Shown here one piece after another: positions 7,610 through 15,226 of a stretch of DNA of 34,527 nucleotides (positions are counted from its first letter, which is position 1; the number at the start of each line of letters is the position of its first letter). The position numbers and the translations under genes are program-made. The stretch lies in NCBI GenBank assembly GCA_010027485.1, contig RGVC01000002.1, positions 1 to 34,527 of the forward strand, read 5' to 3'. The DNA is from a bacterium (GTDB lineage Bacteria > Patescibacteriota > Saccharimonadia > Saccharimonadales > UBA4665). The notes under the pieces were generated by a model. It was given only the letters and a program-made list of their open reading frames with translations. It was not told the DNA's origin and did no database searches.

Positions 7610-7638
7610 TTGCAAATTGTGCTAAAAATTGATATCAT
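7610..7638 (+). promoter_or_regulatory. Promoter of tRNA-Asp
   Basis: TTGCAA, a 17-base spacer and TATCAT with a TGA extension lie 17 bases before the tRNA-Asp start. This is the same -35 hexamer as at the metallopeptidase and Crp/Fnr promoters. Confidence 0.65.
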
Positions 7639-7655
7639 TACCCCTGTATTTTTTT

Positions 7656-7731
7656 GGGCTCGTAGTGAAGTGGTTATCACGCCTCCCTGTCACGGAGGAG
7701 ATCGCCGGTTCAAATCCGGTCGGGCCCGCCA
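7656..7731 (+). tRNA. tRNA-Asp(GTC)
   Basis: A complete cloverleaf: acceptor GGGCTCG/CGGGCCC, anticodon stem CCTCC/GGAGG around CTGTCAC (anticodon GTC), T arm GCCGG-TTCAAAT-CCGGT, discriminator G and an encoded CCA. Confidence 0.97.
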
Positions 7732-7739
7732 ATAAAAGT

Positions 7740-7764
7740 ACCCCTGCTTGTCAGGGGTGTTTTT
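7740..7764 (+). terminator. Terminator of tRNA-Asp
   Basis: A 7-bp stem ACCCCTG/CAGGGGT with a CTTGT loop is followed by GTTTTTA, just after the tRNA. Confidence 0.8.
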
Positions 7765-7778
7765 ATTAGCATAAGCAA

Positions 7779-7807
7779 TTGACATTTTGGCCTCTGTAAG
7801 TAATCAT
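7779..7807 (+). promoter_or_regulatory. Promoter of the acidic protein gene, leaderless
   Basis: A perfect TTGACA, a 17-base spacer and AATCAT end 6 bases before the ATG at 7814. It supports the internal ATG over the upstream TTG used in the ORF track, because that TTG lies inside the promoter. Confidence 0.6.
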
Positions 7808-7813
7808 ACAGTA

Positions 7814-8263
7814 ATGGAAAAATTTAATCAGAGCGCTAAATACGAAAACGAAGAACAGCCAATCAGCGAACGTTTTACGGAATTTGTCATTAGCCACATC
7901 GAAGATTATGAAACGCCTAGAGGTCTTGGGGACAAGAAAGAATCAACTTACGTAATCGATAAGTCTAAGCAAGTAATGCCCTTCAGACACCTTGTGTTCT
8001 CTGTTATGAACAACGACGACATCTACATGGAAGATATTGATTCCAGTTTTATTTCATTAGATTTTTATATGGACTACGGCAAAGATGCCAACAAAAATAT
8101 GAGTCTAGTGCTGGTAAGGCCAAATGGAGTTGAAAGTACTGGCGGTTATTTCTTTTTACACAATGACAATGACATTGATATAGATGTGACCGACGGTTTT
8201 GTAGAAGATATTATCGGTTCAGTCGGCGATATTGACCTAAAGCAAGAAGCTAATTCTTTATAG
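7814..8263 (+). CDS. Hypothetical acidic protein
   Basis: I do not recognise this 149-residue protein (start MEKFNQSAKYENEE). It is strongly acidic, with clusters such as NNDDIYMEDID and NDNDIDIDVTDG, and has no signal peptide or membrane segment. The alternation of polar and hydrophobic residues in the middle suggests a beta-rich fold. The start is chosen from the promoter, which leaves no room for the TTG at 7787. Its last 14 bases overlap the end of the facing foldase gene. Confidence 0.6.
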   Translation: MEKFNQSAKYENEEQPISERFTEFVISHIEDYETPRGLGDKKESTYVIDKSKQVMPFRHLVFSVMNNDDIYMEDIDSSFISLDFYMDYGKDANKNMSLVLVRPNGVESTGGYFFLHNDNDIDIDVTDGFVEDIIGSVGDIDLKQEANSL

Positions 8264-9353
8264 TAATGTACTTCTTGGGTGGGTTTTTAGTTTCTAGTGG
8301 TTTGGTGTACTTAGTAATCGGCTGAATTGTAAATTGGATATGCGAAGCCCGCACGCTGTTATTGGTTTTTTCGGTAACTTTAAGAATTTCCAAGGTGTAG
8401 CCGGCGTTGACTACGCTTGAAGTTTGACCGGCATTTAACTTAAATAACGCATCGGTCAAAGCTGGTGCTATATCTCTGTCGTTGGCAGTTATTGGTTTGG
8501 CATATTGACCGCCACTACCCTTTGTACTCAAATCATCTGATTGAGCGCTGGCAACAGTAGCAAAATCTGTGCCACTTTGAATTTGTTTTAGAGCGCTCTC
8601 GGCACGAGCCTGAGTTGCCGTATCTAGCTTAACTGCTACAGCCTGTTGCAACAGTTGTTGCCGTAGTTCCTGTTTGAAGTCTGACTCATTCCAGCCCCAG
8701 AACTCTTTTAAAACCTCTTTAAATACACGATCGCTATTGCCTAGACGATTTTCATTACGAACTAAGACTAGCTGATTATTAACCTGCACGTTAGTCACCT
8801 TAACGCCGTTTTTTGCGGCCAGTTGCTTAACGTAGGCATCCTGAATAACCTGATTGAGCGCTTGTTTTTTGAGTAAAACCAATTGATCTTTGCCTGAACG
8901 GCTAGAAAAGTCTGTTTTTTGCTGAGTGGCATAGTAATGCATGTTTCGTCTTAGCTCAAAAAGATAAGATTCATAACTAACCCAAGATGAACCAACTTTA
9001 GCAACAGGAAAAGGAATAACTTTGGTAACACCATACATAAAGCCGTTTGTTACCTGCAACTTATAGAGCCCCGCTATGCAGTAGGCAAAGAATGCAATAA
9101 TTACGGCCACTAATAAGCCGATGGATATCTTGACTATAGAGTGCTTGGAGTGTTGCAGTGGATAAATAAATTTACGAGCACCTTTTAGCACCTCTTCGCG
9201 GTGTTCGGTAACTGTCTCGTTGGTAATTCTAGGCACATTAGAAATAGCCTCGCTCATACGCTCTTCTGCAGGCTTGCGACGCAATAATTTATCACGCGCT
9301 GTTTTAGCGGTTGCTGATACTTTTTCTAATTTAGGCTTTTTAGGCTTCTTCAT
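8250..9353 (-). CDS. Membrane-anchored SurA/PrsA-like foldase
   Basis: The 367-residue protein has a Lys/Arg-rich cytoplasmic N-terminus, one membrane helix at about residues 76-98 and a long exported part. 'VAKVGSSWVSYESYLFELRR' and the following helices resemble the SurA N-terminal chaperone domain. The last third (KQIQSGTDFATVASAQSDDLSTKGSGGQ, later LNAGQTSSVVNAGYTLEILKV) matches the PpiC parvulin fold, so a peptidyl-prolyl isomerase that helps exported proteins fold is likely. The C-terminus extends past the domain in a basic tail. The ATG lies inside the end of the upstream PH-domain gene (14-base overlap), so the two are translationally coupled. Confidence 0.8.
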   Translation of the reverse strand: MKKPKKPKLEKVSATAKTARDKLLRRKPAEERMSEAISNVPRITNETVTEHREEVLKGARKFIYPLQHSKHSIVKISIGLLVAVIIAFFAYCIAGLYKLQVTNGFMYGVTKVIPFPVAKVGSSWVSYESYLFELRRNMHYYATQQKTDFSSRSGKDQLVLLKKQALNQVIQDAYVKQLAAKNGVKVTNVQVNNQLVLVRNENRLGNSDRVFKEVLKEFWGWNESDFKQELRQQLLQQAVAVKLDTATQARAESALKQIQSGTDFATVASAQSDDLSTKGSGGQYAKPITANDRDIAPALTDALFKLNAGQTSSVVNAGYTLEILKVTEKTNNSVRASHIQFTIQPITKYTKPLETKNPPKKYITIKN

Positions 9354-9918
9354 CTACTTGAACTAGTGGCGATACCGATCCGGCTGGGAACGAACTGCCA
9401 ATCACACCTTGATCTCTTAATATTGTTAATAATTTCTTCTGGGTCTTTGCAGGGTGATGCACGTCTTTTAAAGTCAGGTCTCCAACATATGTCTGCATCT
9501 TTATTGTACCAAATCCCAGCAGAGTTTCCTGAAAACCAGCAATCTCATAATTGACTGATTGAATCTGATTGAGCTGTAAATCGGCAACCGAACGATGAAA
9601 CAAACCCTTTTGTTTTATCTGTAAAAAACGCTTATCGGTAACAATAAACACGCTAAAACGCCAACCAATCCAGTCTGGTAAAAAGATTAGTGCGCCAAGT
9701 ATAAATCCTGCAGCCAAACCTATAAAAAAAGCATTGAAGCCTAGCTCGGGTTTTACGGCAGATGGAATTATGCCAATTAGTGGCCCAAACATGCCAAACA
9801 CCAAACCTTTTCGCATCACAATTGGGTGGTGTCGAAATACATAAAGCACTTCTTCGTCGTCGAATTGATCGGCAAAGTATTTTACGGGCTTATTGGACTT
9901 CTTGTTTTTCTTAGCCAT
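9340..9918 (-). CDS. Membrane protein with bacterial PH domain (YdbS-like)
   Basis: Two hydrophobic helices at about residues 37-80 are followed by 'FIVTDKRFLQIKQKGLFHRSVADLQLNQIQSVNY', the signature of the bacterial PH-like bPH_2 domain. The protein is probably in the inner membrane with the PH domain in the cytoplasm. Function in this family is poorly known. It overlaps the foldase gene by 14 bases. The ATG has a TAAAAT box 7 bases upstream, consistent with a leaderless transcript, although read-through from the tRNA-Arg gene is also possible. Confidence 0.75.
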   Translation of the reverse strand: MAKKNKKSNKPVKYFADQFDDEEVLYVFRHHPIVMRKGLVFGMFGPLIGIIPSAVKPELGFNAFFIGLAAGFILGALIFLPDWIGWRFSVFIVTDKRFLQIKQKGLFHRSVADLQLNQIQSVNYEIAGFQETLLGFGTIKMQTYVGDLTLKDVHHPAKTQKKLLTILRDQGVIGSSFPAGSVSPLVQVDEEA

Positions 9919-9925
9919 AACTACT

Positions 9926-9931
9926 ATTTTA
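9926..9931 (-). promoter_or_regulatory. -10 box for the PH protein-foldase pair
   Basis: TAAAAT on the minus strand lies 7 bases before the ATG at 9918. The -35 is weak, so support rests on the spacing seen at other genes here. Confidence 0.35.
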
Positions 9932-9951
9932 CACTACTTGCTCTTTAGAAT

Positions 9952-10026
9952 TGGTGTCCCCGCCGCGACTCGAACGCAGATCAACTCCTTAGGAGAGAGC
10001 TATTCTATCCATTGAACTACGGGGAC
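9952..10026 (-). tRNA. tRNA-Arg(CCT)
   Basis: A complete cloverleaf on the minus strand: acceptor GTCCCCG/CGGGGAC, anticodon loop CTCCTAA (anticodon CCT, Arg), T loop TTCGAGT, discriminator A and an encoded CCA. The anticodon stem carries two G-T pairs. Confidence 0.94.
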
Positions 10027-10059
10027 CCGTTTAGCTATTTTATCAAGAAAACAGTATTT

Positions 10060-10524
10060 TTACTGTCGTTCGTGATCTTCGTACAAGTTTAAGTATTCAC
10101 TCTTTTCGTAATCGAACAATTCTTTTGCATCGAAAAAGAAATCTACTTCCGAGATTCCGCTTTCTTTGGAATCAGATGCATGAATCAAATTTCGACCTGC
10201 CCCAATTGCCAAATCACCCCTGATAGATCCGGCTACTGCCTGTCTGGGGTTAGTTACGCCAACCAATGTTCTGACAGAATCAACACACTCAAATCCTTCC
10301 CAGGCCATAAGCACAACTGGTGAACTCTGCATAAATTGTTCAAGTCCTTTATAGAAAGACTTTTCGATGTGTTCAGCGTAGTGAGTTTTGAGCATAGCTT
10401 CGTCTAGTCGGCTCATTTTGAGTCCAATTAGTTTTAGGCCCTTTCGCTCTAATCGGCTAATTATTTCTCCAACTAGTCCGCGTTGTACGGCATCTGGTTT
10501 GGCGATAATAAGTGTTCGTTCCAT
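10060..10524 (-). CDS. ndk: Nucleoside diphosphate kinase
   Basis: NDPK moves the terminal phosphate between nucleoside triphosphates and diphosphates through a phosphohistidine. The protein starts ERTLIIAKPDAVQRGLVGEI, as usual, and has the active-site segment GRNLIHASDS with His115 as the phosphorylated residue. The length (154 residues) is normal for the short bacterial type with a slightly extended end. A clear extended -10 and a modest AGGA ribosome binding site precede the ATG. It stands alone between tRNA-Arg and the divergent truncated recombinase. Confidence 0.96.
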   Translation of the reverse strand: MERTLIIAKPDAVQRGLVGEIISRLERKGLKLIGLKMSRLDEAMLKTHYAEHIEKSFYKGLEQFMQSSPVVLMAWEGFECVDSVRTLVGVTNPRQAVAGSIRGDLAIGAGRNLIHASDSKESGISEVDFFFDAKELFDYEKSEYLNLYEDHERQ

Positions 10525-10549
10525 GTATTTTTCCTATTTAATTACTGTC

Positions 10550-10558
10550 ATTATAACA
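10550..10558 (-). promoter_or_regulatory. ndk: Extended -10 promoter of ndk
   Basis: The minus strand reads TGTTATAAT, a perfect -10 with a TG extension, 25 bases before the ndk ATG. The gap leaves room for a short leader with a ribosome binding site. Confidence 0.6.
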
Positions 10559-10565
10559 GATATAA

Positions 10566-11378
10566 ACTGCCTTAGGTAATGTATGGATTACGTCGCATAG
10601 CGATATTGATCCTGAATTAATTCGTAAGTGGCGCCTATGGCTTAATCGCTTAGGCACCAACACCTCTGATGAACTAGGAAAAGCTACCCAAAACTATCAT
10701 TTGATTGCTCTTAGAAGCTTCTTAAAATTCTGCGCTAAGCGCAACATTCCATGCATGGCTGCCGACAAGATTGAACTGGCCCGCACCAAGCGCAAACAAG
10801 TAACTTTTCTAAATGAAGAGGAATTAGCTAGGCTTTTTGCCGAGCCAGACACCAAAACAGTTAGTGGCACCCGAGACAGAGCCATACTAGAACTACTTTT
10901 TAGCTCAGGACTCCGCGTAAGTGAGCTAGTTGGTCTAGACCGTGACCATGTGAACCTGAAACGACGAGAGTTCATGGTGCGTGGTAAGGGCCAAAAAGAC
11001 CGCCCGATATTTATCAGCCCCGAAGCATCGAAATGGGTCGAAGAATATTTATCTAAACGCCAAGATAACTCCAAACCTTTGCTGGTGCGCTACAGTGGCA
11101 GTAAAAAGGTAGATAACAGTGGTAATTTTAGTCGCCTAACTGCCAGAAGCGTGCAAAGAATAGTGGCTCGCACTGCCCTGTTAGCTGGTATTACCAAAAA
11201 GGTCACGCCCCACACCCTGCGCCACTCTTTTGCAACAGATCTACTAATGAACGGCGCCGATATTCGCTCCGTGCAAGCCATGCTTGGCCACAGCAATATC
11301 GCTACCACCCAAATCTACACCCACATCACCGACCCACACCTAAAAGCCGTCCACGAAAAATTCCACCGCCACAGTTAA
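10566..11378 (+). pseudogene. N-terminally truncated XerC/XerD-type tyrosine recombinase
   Basis: The catalytic domain is complete: Arg in SGLRVSELVGL, Lys in GKGQKDR, HTLRHSFA, the [10 protein letters not shown] histidine and the tyrosine of IYTHITD. Homology extends upstream of the ORF-track start: the frame reads DIDPELIRKWRLWLNR and later QNYHLIALRSFLKFC, part of the N-terminal core-binding domain. That frame opens only at 10566, after a stop at 10563-10565, and has no ATG or GTG; the only TTG is at 10701, inside the domain. The missing first ~50 residues would overlap ndk, so a rearrangement probably removed them. A short protein of 225 residues could still be made from the TTG, but site-specific recombination is doubtful. 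Confidence 0.65.
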
Positions 11379-11399
11379 TTTAGTTATTTAATTCTGAGT

Positions 11400-11445
11400 C
11401 TAATAGATAACAAGAGCTTGACCTAATAGATAACAAGAGCTTGAC
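11400..11445. repeat. Perfect 23-bp tandem duplication at a stop codon
   Basis: Two identical adjacent 23-base units (each beginning CTAATAGATAACAAGAGC) occupy 11400-11422 and 11423-11445. Since 23 is not a multiple of three, the second unit shifts the frame of the PilX-like gene and supplies a new stop. With one unit the protein would end ...SCYLLDSELNN with its TAA at 11380-11382, one base from the recombinase stop. Confidence 0.9.
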
Positions 11446-12539
11446 GTTTCTGCTTTGTTTTTTTCACTGTCAAGCATATTTACGTAAGTGGTTATGGTGG
11501 TTTCAAGACCAGCCTGTGTTGTTGCTGTCGCTACTTCAAGGCGCTTACAAATACTTGTAGACTGTAGTACATAAGCAGGACTTTCATTACTGATGTCAAT
11601 TAGTATACTTGGGTTTTTCAACGGAACCCTTACCTTAATACGCTTTACAACGTCTTGTGCTTTTGCCGTTACGTCTATTTCTGCTTGAGTATTATACAGA
11701 CTGTTAGCTTCTGGTGTAGGAAGACCTGAACCATAGGCAGTTTTATTGGCTGTTAACGTAAATGTCGTATCTGCCCTGGCGTATGGAGCAATCATGCTAA
11801 ATAGATACTTACTAGTGCCATTATTATTGTTATTGAATTTATATTCACAAGTACCAGTGCTTGTACTGCAGCTTGCAGTATATTTACTGGCAACATTATT
11901 AGAAGAAGAACAAGATGCTGTAGACAAACTATTATATGAGGTCTGTGGAGTGCTGCTACTTGGGTAAATAAACATGTTATATGTTTTATTAATAAGACAT
12001 GATCTACTATATTCAGTATCTTTGAGAGGTGTTATAGAAATTTGAACGATAGATGGAGCTTTATAGTTCGAATCATTTACAGGGTTAGTTGATGTATTGC
12101 TCAATACGCTGTTGCTCTTGGGGTTCTGCCACTTAAAGGAAAAACTAGCAGCGTTATTACCATCTCCAACGTCTATAACAAAATAGTTGCCATTGGGGTT
12201 AAAGGTACTTTGATAATCCTTCACTGAAGTTGTATTCAAAAGCACGCACGTTACCTTAACTCCATTTGTTCCTGCTGATGACCCTAAGTTACTATAGGTT
12301 GTGTTGTCACAATTACCGATATCGGAAAAGGAATTTGTATTGAGTTGTTTCACAACTCTATTTACTGCAGATTCTGCAGCAAAATTTGCTTGAGTCGATA
12401 ACTGCTGATTAAGGCTGTTTTGTTGTTCTCTTCTTGCAATTTGTGCAAAACCCAAAGTAATCAATGAAAATACTAAAACTAAAATAAGTGATACCACTAT
12501 AGAAGCAAAAATTTTACTCCTACAGTCTAGAAGTAACAA
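11400..12539 (-). CDS. PilX-like minor pilin with altered C-terminus
   Basis: The N-terminus 'FASIVVSLILVLVFSLITLGFAQIARREQQNSLNQQLSTQANFAAESAVN' matches the PilX_N type of pilus protein: one hydrophobic helix followed by a heptad-like stretch, not a class III GFTxxE leader. The exposed part is rich in Ser, Thr and Asn with six or more Cys. The start is uncertain: a TTG at 12539 fits the frame but has no ribosome binding site, whereas AGGAG at 12517-12521 sits just before an ATT codon. The last codons come from a 23-bp tandem duplication (see repeat). It is the final gene of the minor pilin cluster and probably part of the pilus tip or shaft. Confidence 0.72.
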   Translation of the reverse strand: MLLLDCRSKIFASIVVSLILVLVFSLITLGFAQIARREQQNSLNQQLSTQANFAAESAVNRVVKQLNTNSFSDIGNCDNTTYSNLGSSAGTNGVKVTCVLLNTTSVKDYQSTFNPNGNYFVIDVGDGNNAASFSFKWQNPKSNSVLSNTSTNPVNDSNYKAPSIVQISITPLKDTEYSRSCLINKTYNMFIYPSSSTPQTSYNSLSTASCSSSNNVASKYTASCSTSTGTCEYKFNNNNNGTSKYLFSMIAPYARADTTFTLTANKTAYGSGLPTPEANSLYNTQAEIDVTAKAQDVVKRIKVRVPLKNPSILIDISNESPAYVLQSTSICKRLEVATATTQAGLETTITTYVNMLDSEKNKAETSSSCYLLGQALVIY

Positions 12540-13042
12540 CTGTTTTTAATGATGTTACAGCACAATATTTATATGAATTATCTACCTTACATTTAGGATC
12601 GCTAAGATCGCTCGTATCTACAAGATTATCTTTACTTCCATAAAGCAATGCAGCTTTGATATTGTATTGTTTACCGCCAAGTGGTTGGTCTATATTGAAA
12701 GATGTAAGCATTGAGTTATTTGGCACTAATTCATCTCCTGTATTTGACGCCTCGCAAGTAGCACCTGGACCCATGTATGATCGTTTGAGAGCGTAGTCAG
12801 TTGATGTTGGCATTACTCCTATTTTATAGCTGTACTTGATATTGCCAATACAATACACACCTGTGGTTATACCTATTAGCGTCATCTATTTTCGTTTTAT
12901 AAATGCCTTTTGAATACAGGTTTCCAATACTAATCATCACAATAGTTACTAAAAGTAGTACGAATGAAAAACCAGCCATAGCTATCAACAATTCGACTAT
13001 GGTGAAACCAGATTTTTGTTTTACTAAGTTAGTTGTAGACAT
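12520..13042 (-). pseudogene. PilW-like minor pilin split by a frameshift
   Basis: The first frame (13042-12824) has the class III pilin start SGFTIVELLIAMAGFSFVLLLV, followed by NLYSKGIYKTKIDDANR, then runs into a stop. The second frame (from about 12885 to 12520) continues as pilin-like sequence, with GVYCIGNIKYSYKIG and a Cys-containing globular end. Moving between them needs a net +1 (or -2) shift near 12880. The region between KIDDANR and GVYCIG looks shorter than I would expect for the family, which suggests a deletion, not a single miscalled base; this is inference. The gene overlaps both neighbours by 14 and 20 bases, consistent with a former single gene in a tightly coupled minor pilin operon. 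Confidence 0.72.
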
Positions 13043-13463
13043 AAGTCATCTCCGCAGTGTATTGTTTGCTGCCCATCTGCCATGCAGCTTTTGTTGTATA
13101 GATGTTGGGGTTAGCAGTTTCCCTGCGAGAAATAGAAATCTGAAAACCATCCATATTCGTGCAGGAATCTTCTGTGCTAGGTTTTAATACAGGATTTGCA
13201 ACCCCGTTATTGGGTTCTGGTATGCAGTAGCTTTCAGCATTAACGGTCCAGGCAGACAAATCAGTAATACGTAGATATTCAACTTGTTGCTGAAGAAGTG
13301 CTGTCGCTTCAGCATTCTTTCTAGCTACCGCAAGAGCCATAATGCTACTATTGGCTATGGAGTAAGAGATTGACATCGCTAAACTAAGTATTGTTAGAGC
13401 AATCAAAACTTCAACTATGGTATCGCCTTTTTTACCATTGTTTTTAAACAAAATCATGTGCAA
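13029..13463 (-). CDS. PilV-like minor pilin
   Basis: The N-terminus KKGDTIVEVLIALTILSLAMSISYSI is a class III prepilin leader and hydrophobic helix. Asp replaces the usual Phe at mature position 1, and Glu5 is kept. PilD should cleave after the Gly and the protein would enter the pilus as a minor subunit. Two Cys pairs are plausible in the globular part (YCIPEP and DSCTNMDGF). The 144-residue length is normal. It overlaps the upstream GspH-like gene by 10 bases and the split pilin by 14, so translation is coupled. Confidence 0.85.
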   Translation of the reverse strand: MHMILFKNNGKKGDTIVEVLIALTILSLAMSISYSIANSSIMALAVARKNAEATALLQQQVEYLRITDLSAWTVNAESYCIPEPNNGVANPVLKPSTEDSCTNMDGFQISISRRETANPNIYTTKAAWQMGSKQYTAEMTYVYN

Positions 13464-14137
13464 TTAGTTCTCCCGTAGAAAAAGTCTGTTTTAACACCTA
13501 GAACATTTTTGTTGTCTCCAACTGTAACTTTAGCACTAAATCTTCCATTGGTTAGACATACAGACAGCCCTGTGGTGTTATTTATTATGTTGTTGTCTGC
13601 GTCAATGAGCAAAATATTCTGAGCACTCAAAGAACTATCGCCAAGTGACCCATCTGGATTCAGTACAAAACCAAAAGTTTGATTAGCAGTAGGATATAAT
13701 CCTCCTGAAATAACATTACTGGTATCTATTACACTTACTTCTTTTAAGCCAATTGAGCTAAGTTGTACGCCGTCAAGCCTCTTGCCGGCTAGGGTTGCAA
13801 TAGTATACTTTGGTTCTGGACTAGAAAATTTGATTTTCTTACCTAGATAAATGCAGTCTTTTTTTGTGGCCTGTTCATTAGTACCAGCCACTGGGTTTAT
13901 ATTACCTAATAGATCAATTGAACAATTAAGCGGTCGATCACTAAATTGACCACTGCTGACCTGATTAATAATGTCCTGAATCCTAGATGCCATTTCATTC
14001 ACTCCAGTGCGAAAAGAGGTTTCTGCGACACGCCCAGAAATGAAGGCGTTGGCAGCAATGAACATTGCAGAAGATATAGCCAGTACTATTAACACCTCTG
14101 TAATGGTGTAGCCTGTTTTGGTTTTGCCACCTCTCAT
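13454..14137 (-). CDS. GspH/FimT-like minor pilin
   Basis: The leader KTKTGYTITEVLIVLAISSAMFIAANAFISGR is a prepilin cleavage site with Glu5 and the hydrophobic N-terminal helix; Tyr stands at mature position 1. The globular part of about 190 residues is Asn/Ser-rich with four Cys. GspH/FimT-type pseudopilins prime pilus assembly, and being first in this cluster fits that role. The cluster GspH-PilV-PilW-PilX order is the standard minor pilin order. Its own extended -10 lies 9 bases before the ATG. Confidence 0.82.
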   Translation of the reverse strand: MRGGKTKTGYTITEVLIVLAISSAMFIAANAFISGRVAETSFRTGVNEMASRIQDIINQVSSGQFSDRPLNCSIDLLGNINPVAGTNEQATKKDCIYLGKKIKFSSPEPKYTIATLAGKRLDGVQLSSIGLKEVSVIDTSNVISGGLYPTANQTFGFVLNPDGSLGDSSLSAQNILLIDADNNIINNTTGLSVCLTNGRFSAKVTVGDNKNVLGVKTDFFYGRTNCT

Positions 14138-14146
14138 AATGCACTA

Positions 14147-14155
14147 ATTATAGCA
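14147..14155 (-). promoter_or_regulatory. Extended -10 promoter of the minor pilin cluster
   Basis: TGCTATAAT on the minus strand lies 9 bases before the ATG at 14137, so the leader would be two or three bases. The gap to pilD is 42 bases. Confidence 0.55.
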
Positions 14156-14179
14156 CAAGCGTAATCTGTAAATTGCAAA

Positions 14180-15031
14180 CTATACAACTAAGAATGTACG
14201 TTGATACCAACTAATAATTTCTGTGCCGAAAAGTACCGTAATATACGTGGCAAAAATTAGAAAAGGACCAAACGGTATAAGTAATTTTTTCCTAGATTTA
14301 CCAGACGCAAGCAATGGCACGGCAAAAAGCGTTCCGCCGAGGCTTGCCAGGAATATTACCAGAAGCATTTTAGCAGGATCGGCAACTAATACACCGAGTA
14401 GCACTGCTAGTTTTACATCACCACCACCTATCCAATTGCCACCAGAAAGCTGGAAAATAGCATAGAACAGTCCACTACCTAGCAAAGCCGCAATTACAAT
14501 CATAAGTGCCTGGTGAGCCACGTTAACAGATGAGGCTTGCCAAAAAACTTGCATGAAAACAGCTACAATTAGCGAAAATGCGATTATTGAGTTCGGCAAA
14601 ATCATATATTTGATGTCATAAACAGACAAAGCCACTAGGCTTGTTAAAACAATTAGCCATAGCCCAAAAACAACTACTCCTGTACCAGTTATAAGAATTG
14701 GCCAGTAAATATAAGAAAAAACAAACAATCCAGCTGTAGCCAGCTCAACTAGTGGATACTGCCAAGAAATAGGCTTAGAGCAGTATCTGCACCTACCGCC
14801 AAGCATCAACCAGCTAACTACAGGAATAAGATCGGTCACACCTAGAGTATGATGGCAATTCGGACACATAGACCGGCTATTTGCCTTAGAAAGCTGCTTA
14901 ACAAGCTTCTTGTCACCCTTGCCCTCACTCACCAACTCCTTCTGCCGAAGCCTCCACACAAGAGCATTTACAAAACTCCCAAGGCATAACCCCGTTATAA
15001 TAAGCAACACAATATTCACTAGCAATATCAT
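14180..15031 (-). CDS. pilD: Prepilin peptidase / N-methyltransferase PilD
   Basis: PilD cleaves prepilin leaders after the conserved Gly and methylates the new N-terminus, in the cytoplasmic membrane. The protein has two zinc-type Cys pairs, CPNC at residues 56-59 and CRYC at 81-84, and the two catalytic Asp motifs, YDIKYMILP near residue 139 and GGGDVKL near 204. Multiple hydrophobic helices and the PFGPFL segment also fit. The 283-residue length is normal. It is the only candidate enzyme here for maturing the four GFT/GDT/GYT pilins and the split one. A terminator with a T-tract lies just upstream, so it may rely on read-through or an unseen promoter. Confidence 0.95.
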   Translation of the reverse strand: MILLVNIVLLIITGLCLGSFVNALVWRLRQKELVSEGKGDKKLVKQLSKANSRSMCPNCHHTLGVTDLIPVVSWLMLGGRCRYCSKPISWQYPLVELATAGLFVFSYIYWPILITGTGVVVFGLWLIVLTSLVALSVYDIKYMILPNSIIAFSLIVAVFMQVFWQASSVNVAHQALMIVIAALLGSGLFYAIFQLSGGNWIGGGDVKLAVLLGVLVADPAKMLLVIFLASLGGTLFAVPLLASGKSRKKLLIPFGPFLIFATYITVLFGTEIISWYQRTFLVV

Positions 15032-15041
15032 AGCACATAAA

Positions 15042-15069
15042 AAAACAGGGTTATGTTTAACCCTGTTTT
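15042..15069 (-). terminator. Rho-independent terminator before pilD
   Basis: AAAACAGGGTTA and TAACCCTGTTTT form a perfect 12-bp stem around TGTT. On the minus strand seven T follow. It ends the major pilin transcript and separates it from pilD and the minor pilins. Confidence 0.8.
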
Positions 15070-15082
15070 ATATAAGGTGAGA

Positions 15083-15226
15083 CTATTGTGCGTCTAAACA
15101 GCCACCGATTGTTGTGCCGCCATCAAGAGGGTAGTATACAGCTATGTTTGTTTTAGTTGTGGATGCTTTATACGTTACGCCAAGCCCACTACACTAAGCC
15201 CCTGTAAGCACAGTTAGTTTGTTCAT
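15083..15226 (-). pseudogene. Decayed pilin copy: start and tail only
   Basis: A 35-base direct repeat of the major pilin's leader region supplies an ATG and the codons MNKLT, the same first residues as the pilin gene next door. The frame then jumps to VLTGA, an in-frame TAG, and CSGLGVTYKASTTKTNIAVYYPLDGG with an ending GCLDAQ. That tail aligns with the intact pilin's SASCVGTTPTTL and TRAVVYYVNDGGGSSC. So this is a second pilin gene that lost about 110 internal codons, including the membrane helix, and gained a stop. It cannot make a pilin, but it keeps a different C-terminal sequence that could serve as a recombination donor; that role is speculation. Confidence 0.75.

Noticed and set aside
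12824-12885. Programmed +1 frameshift in the split pilin
   Set aside because: No convincing slippery sequence or stimulating hairpin is visible, and the join region looks deleted.
13454-13480. UGA recoding as glycine
   Set aside because: Genes such as the Crp/Fnr gene end cleanly at UGA and no conserved protein needs UGA read through.
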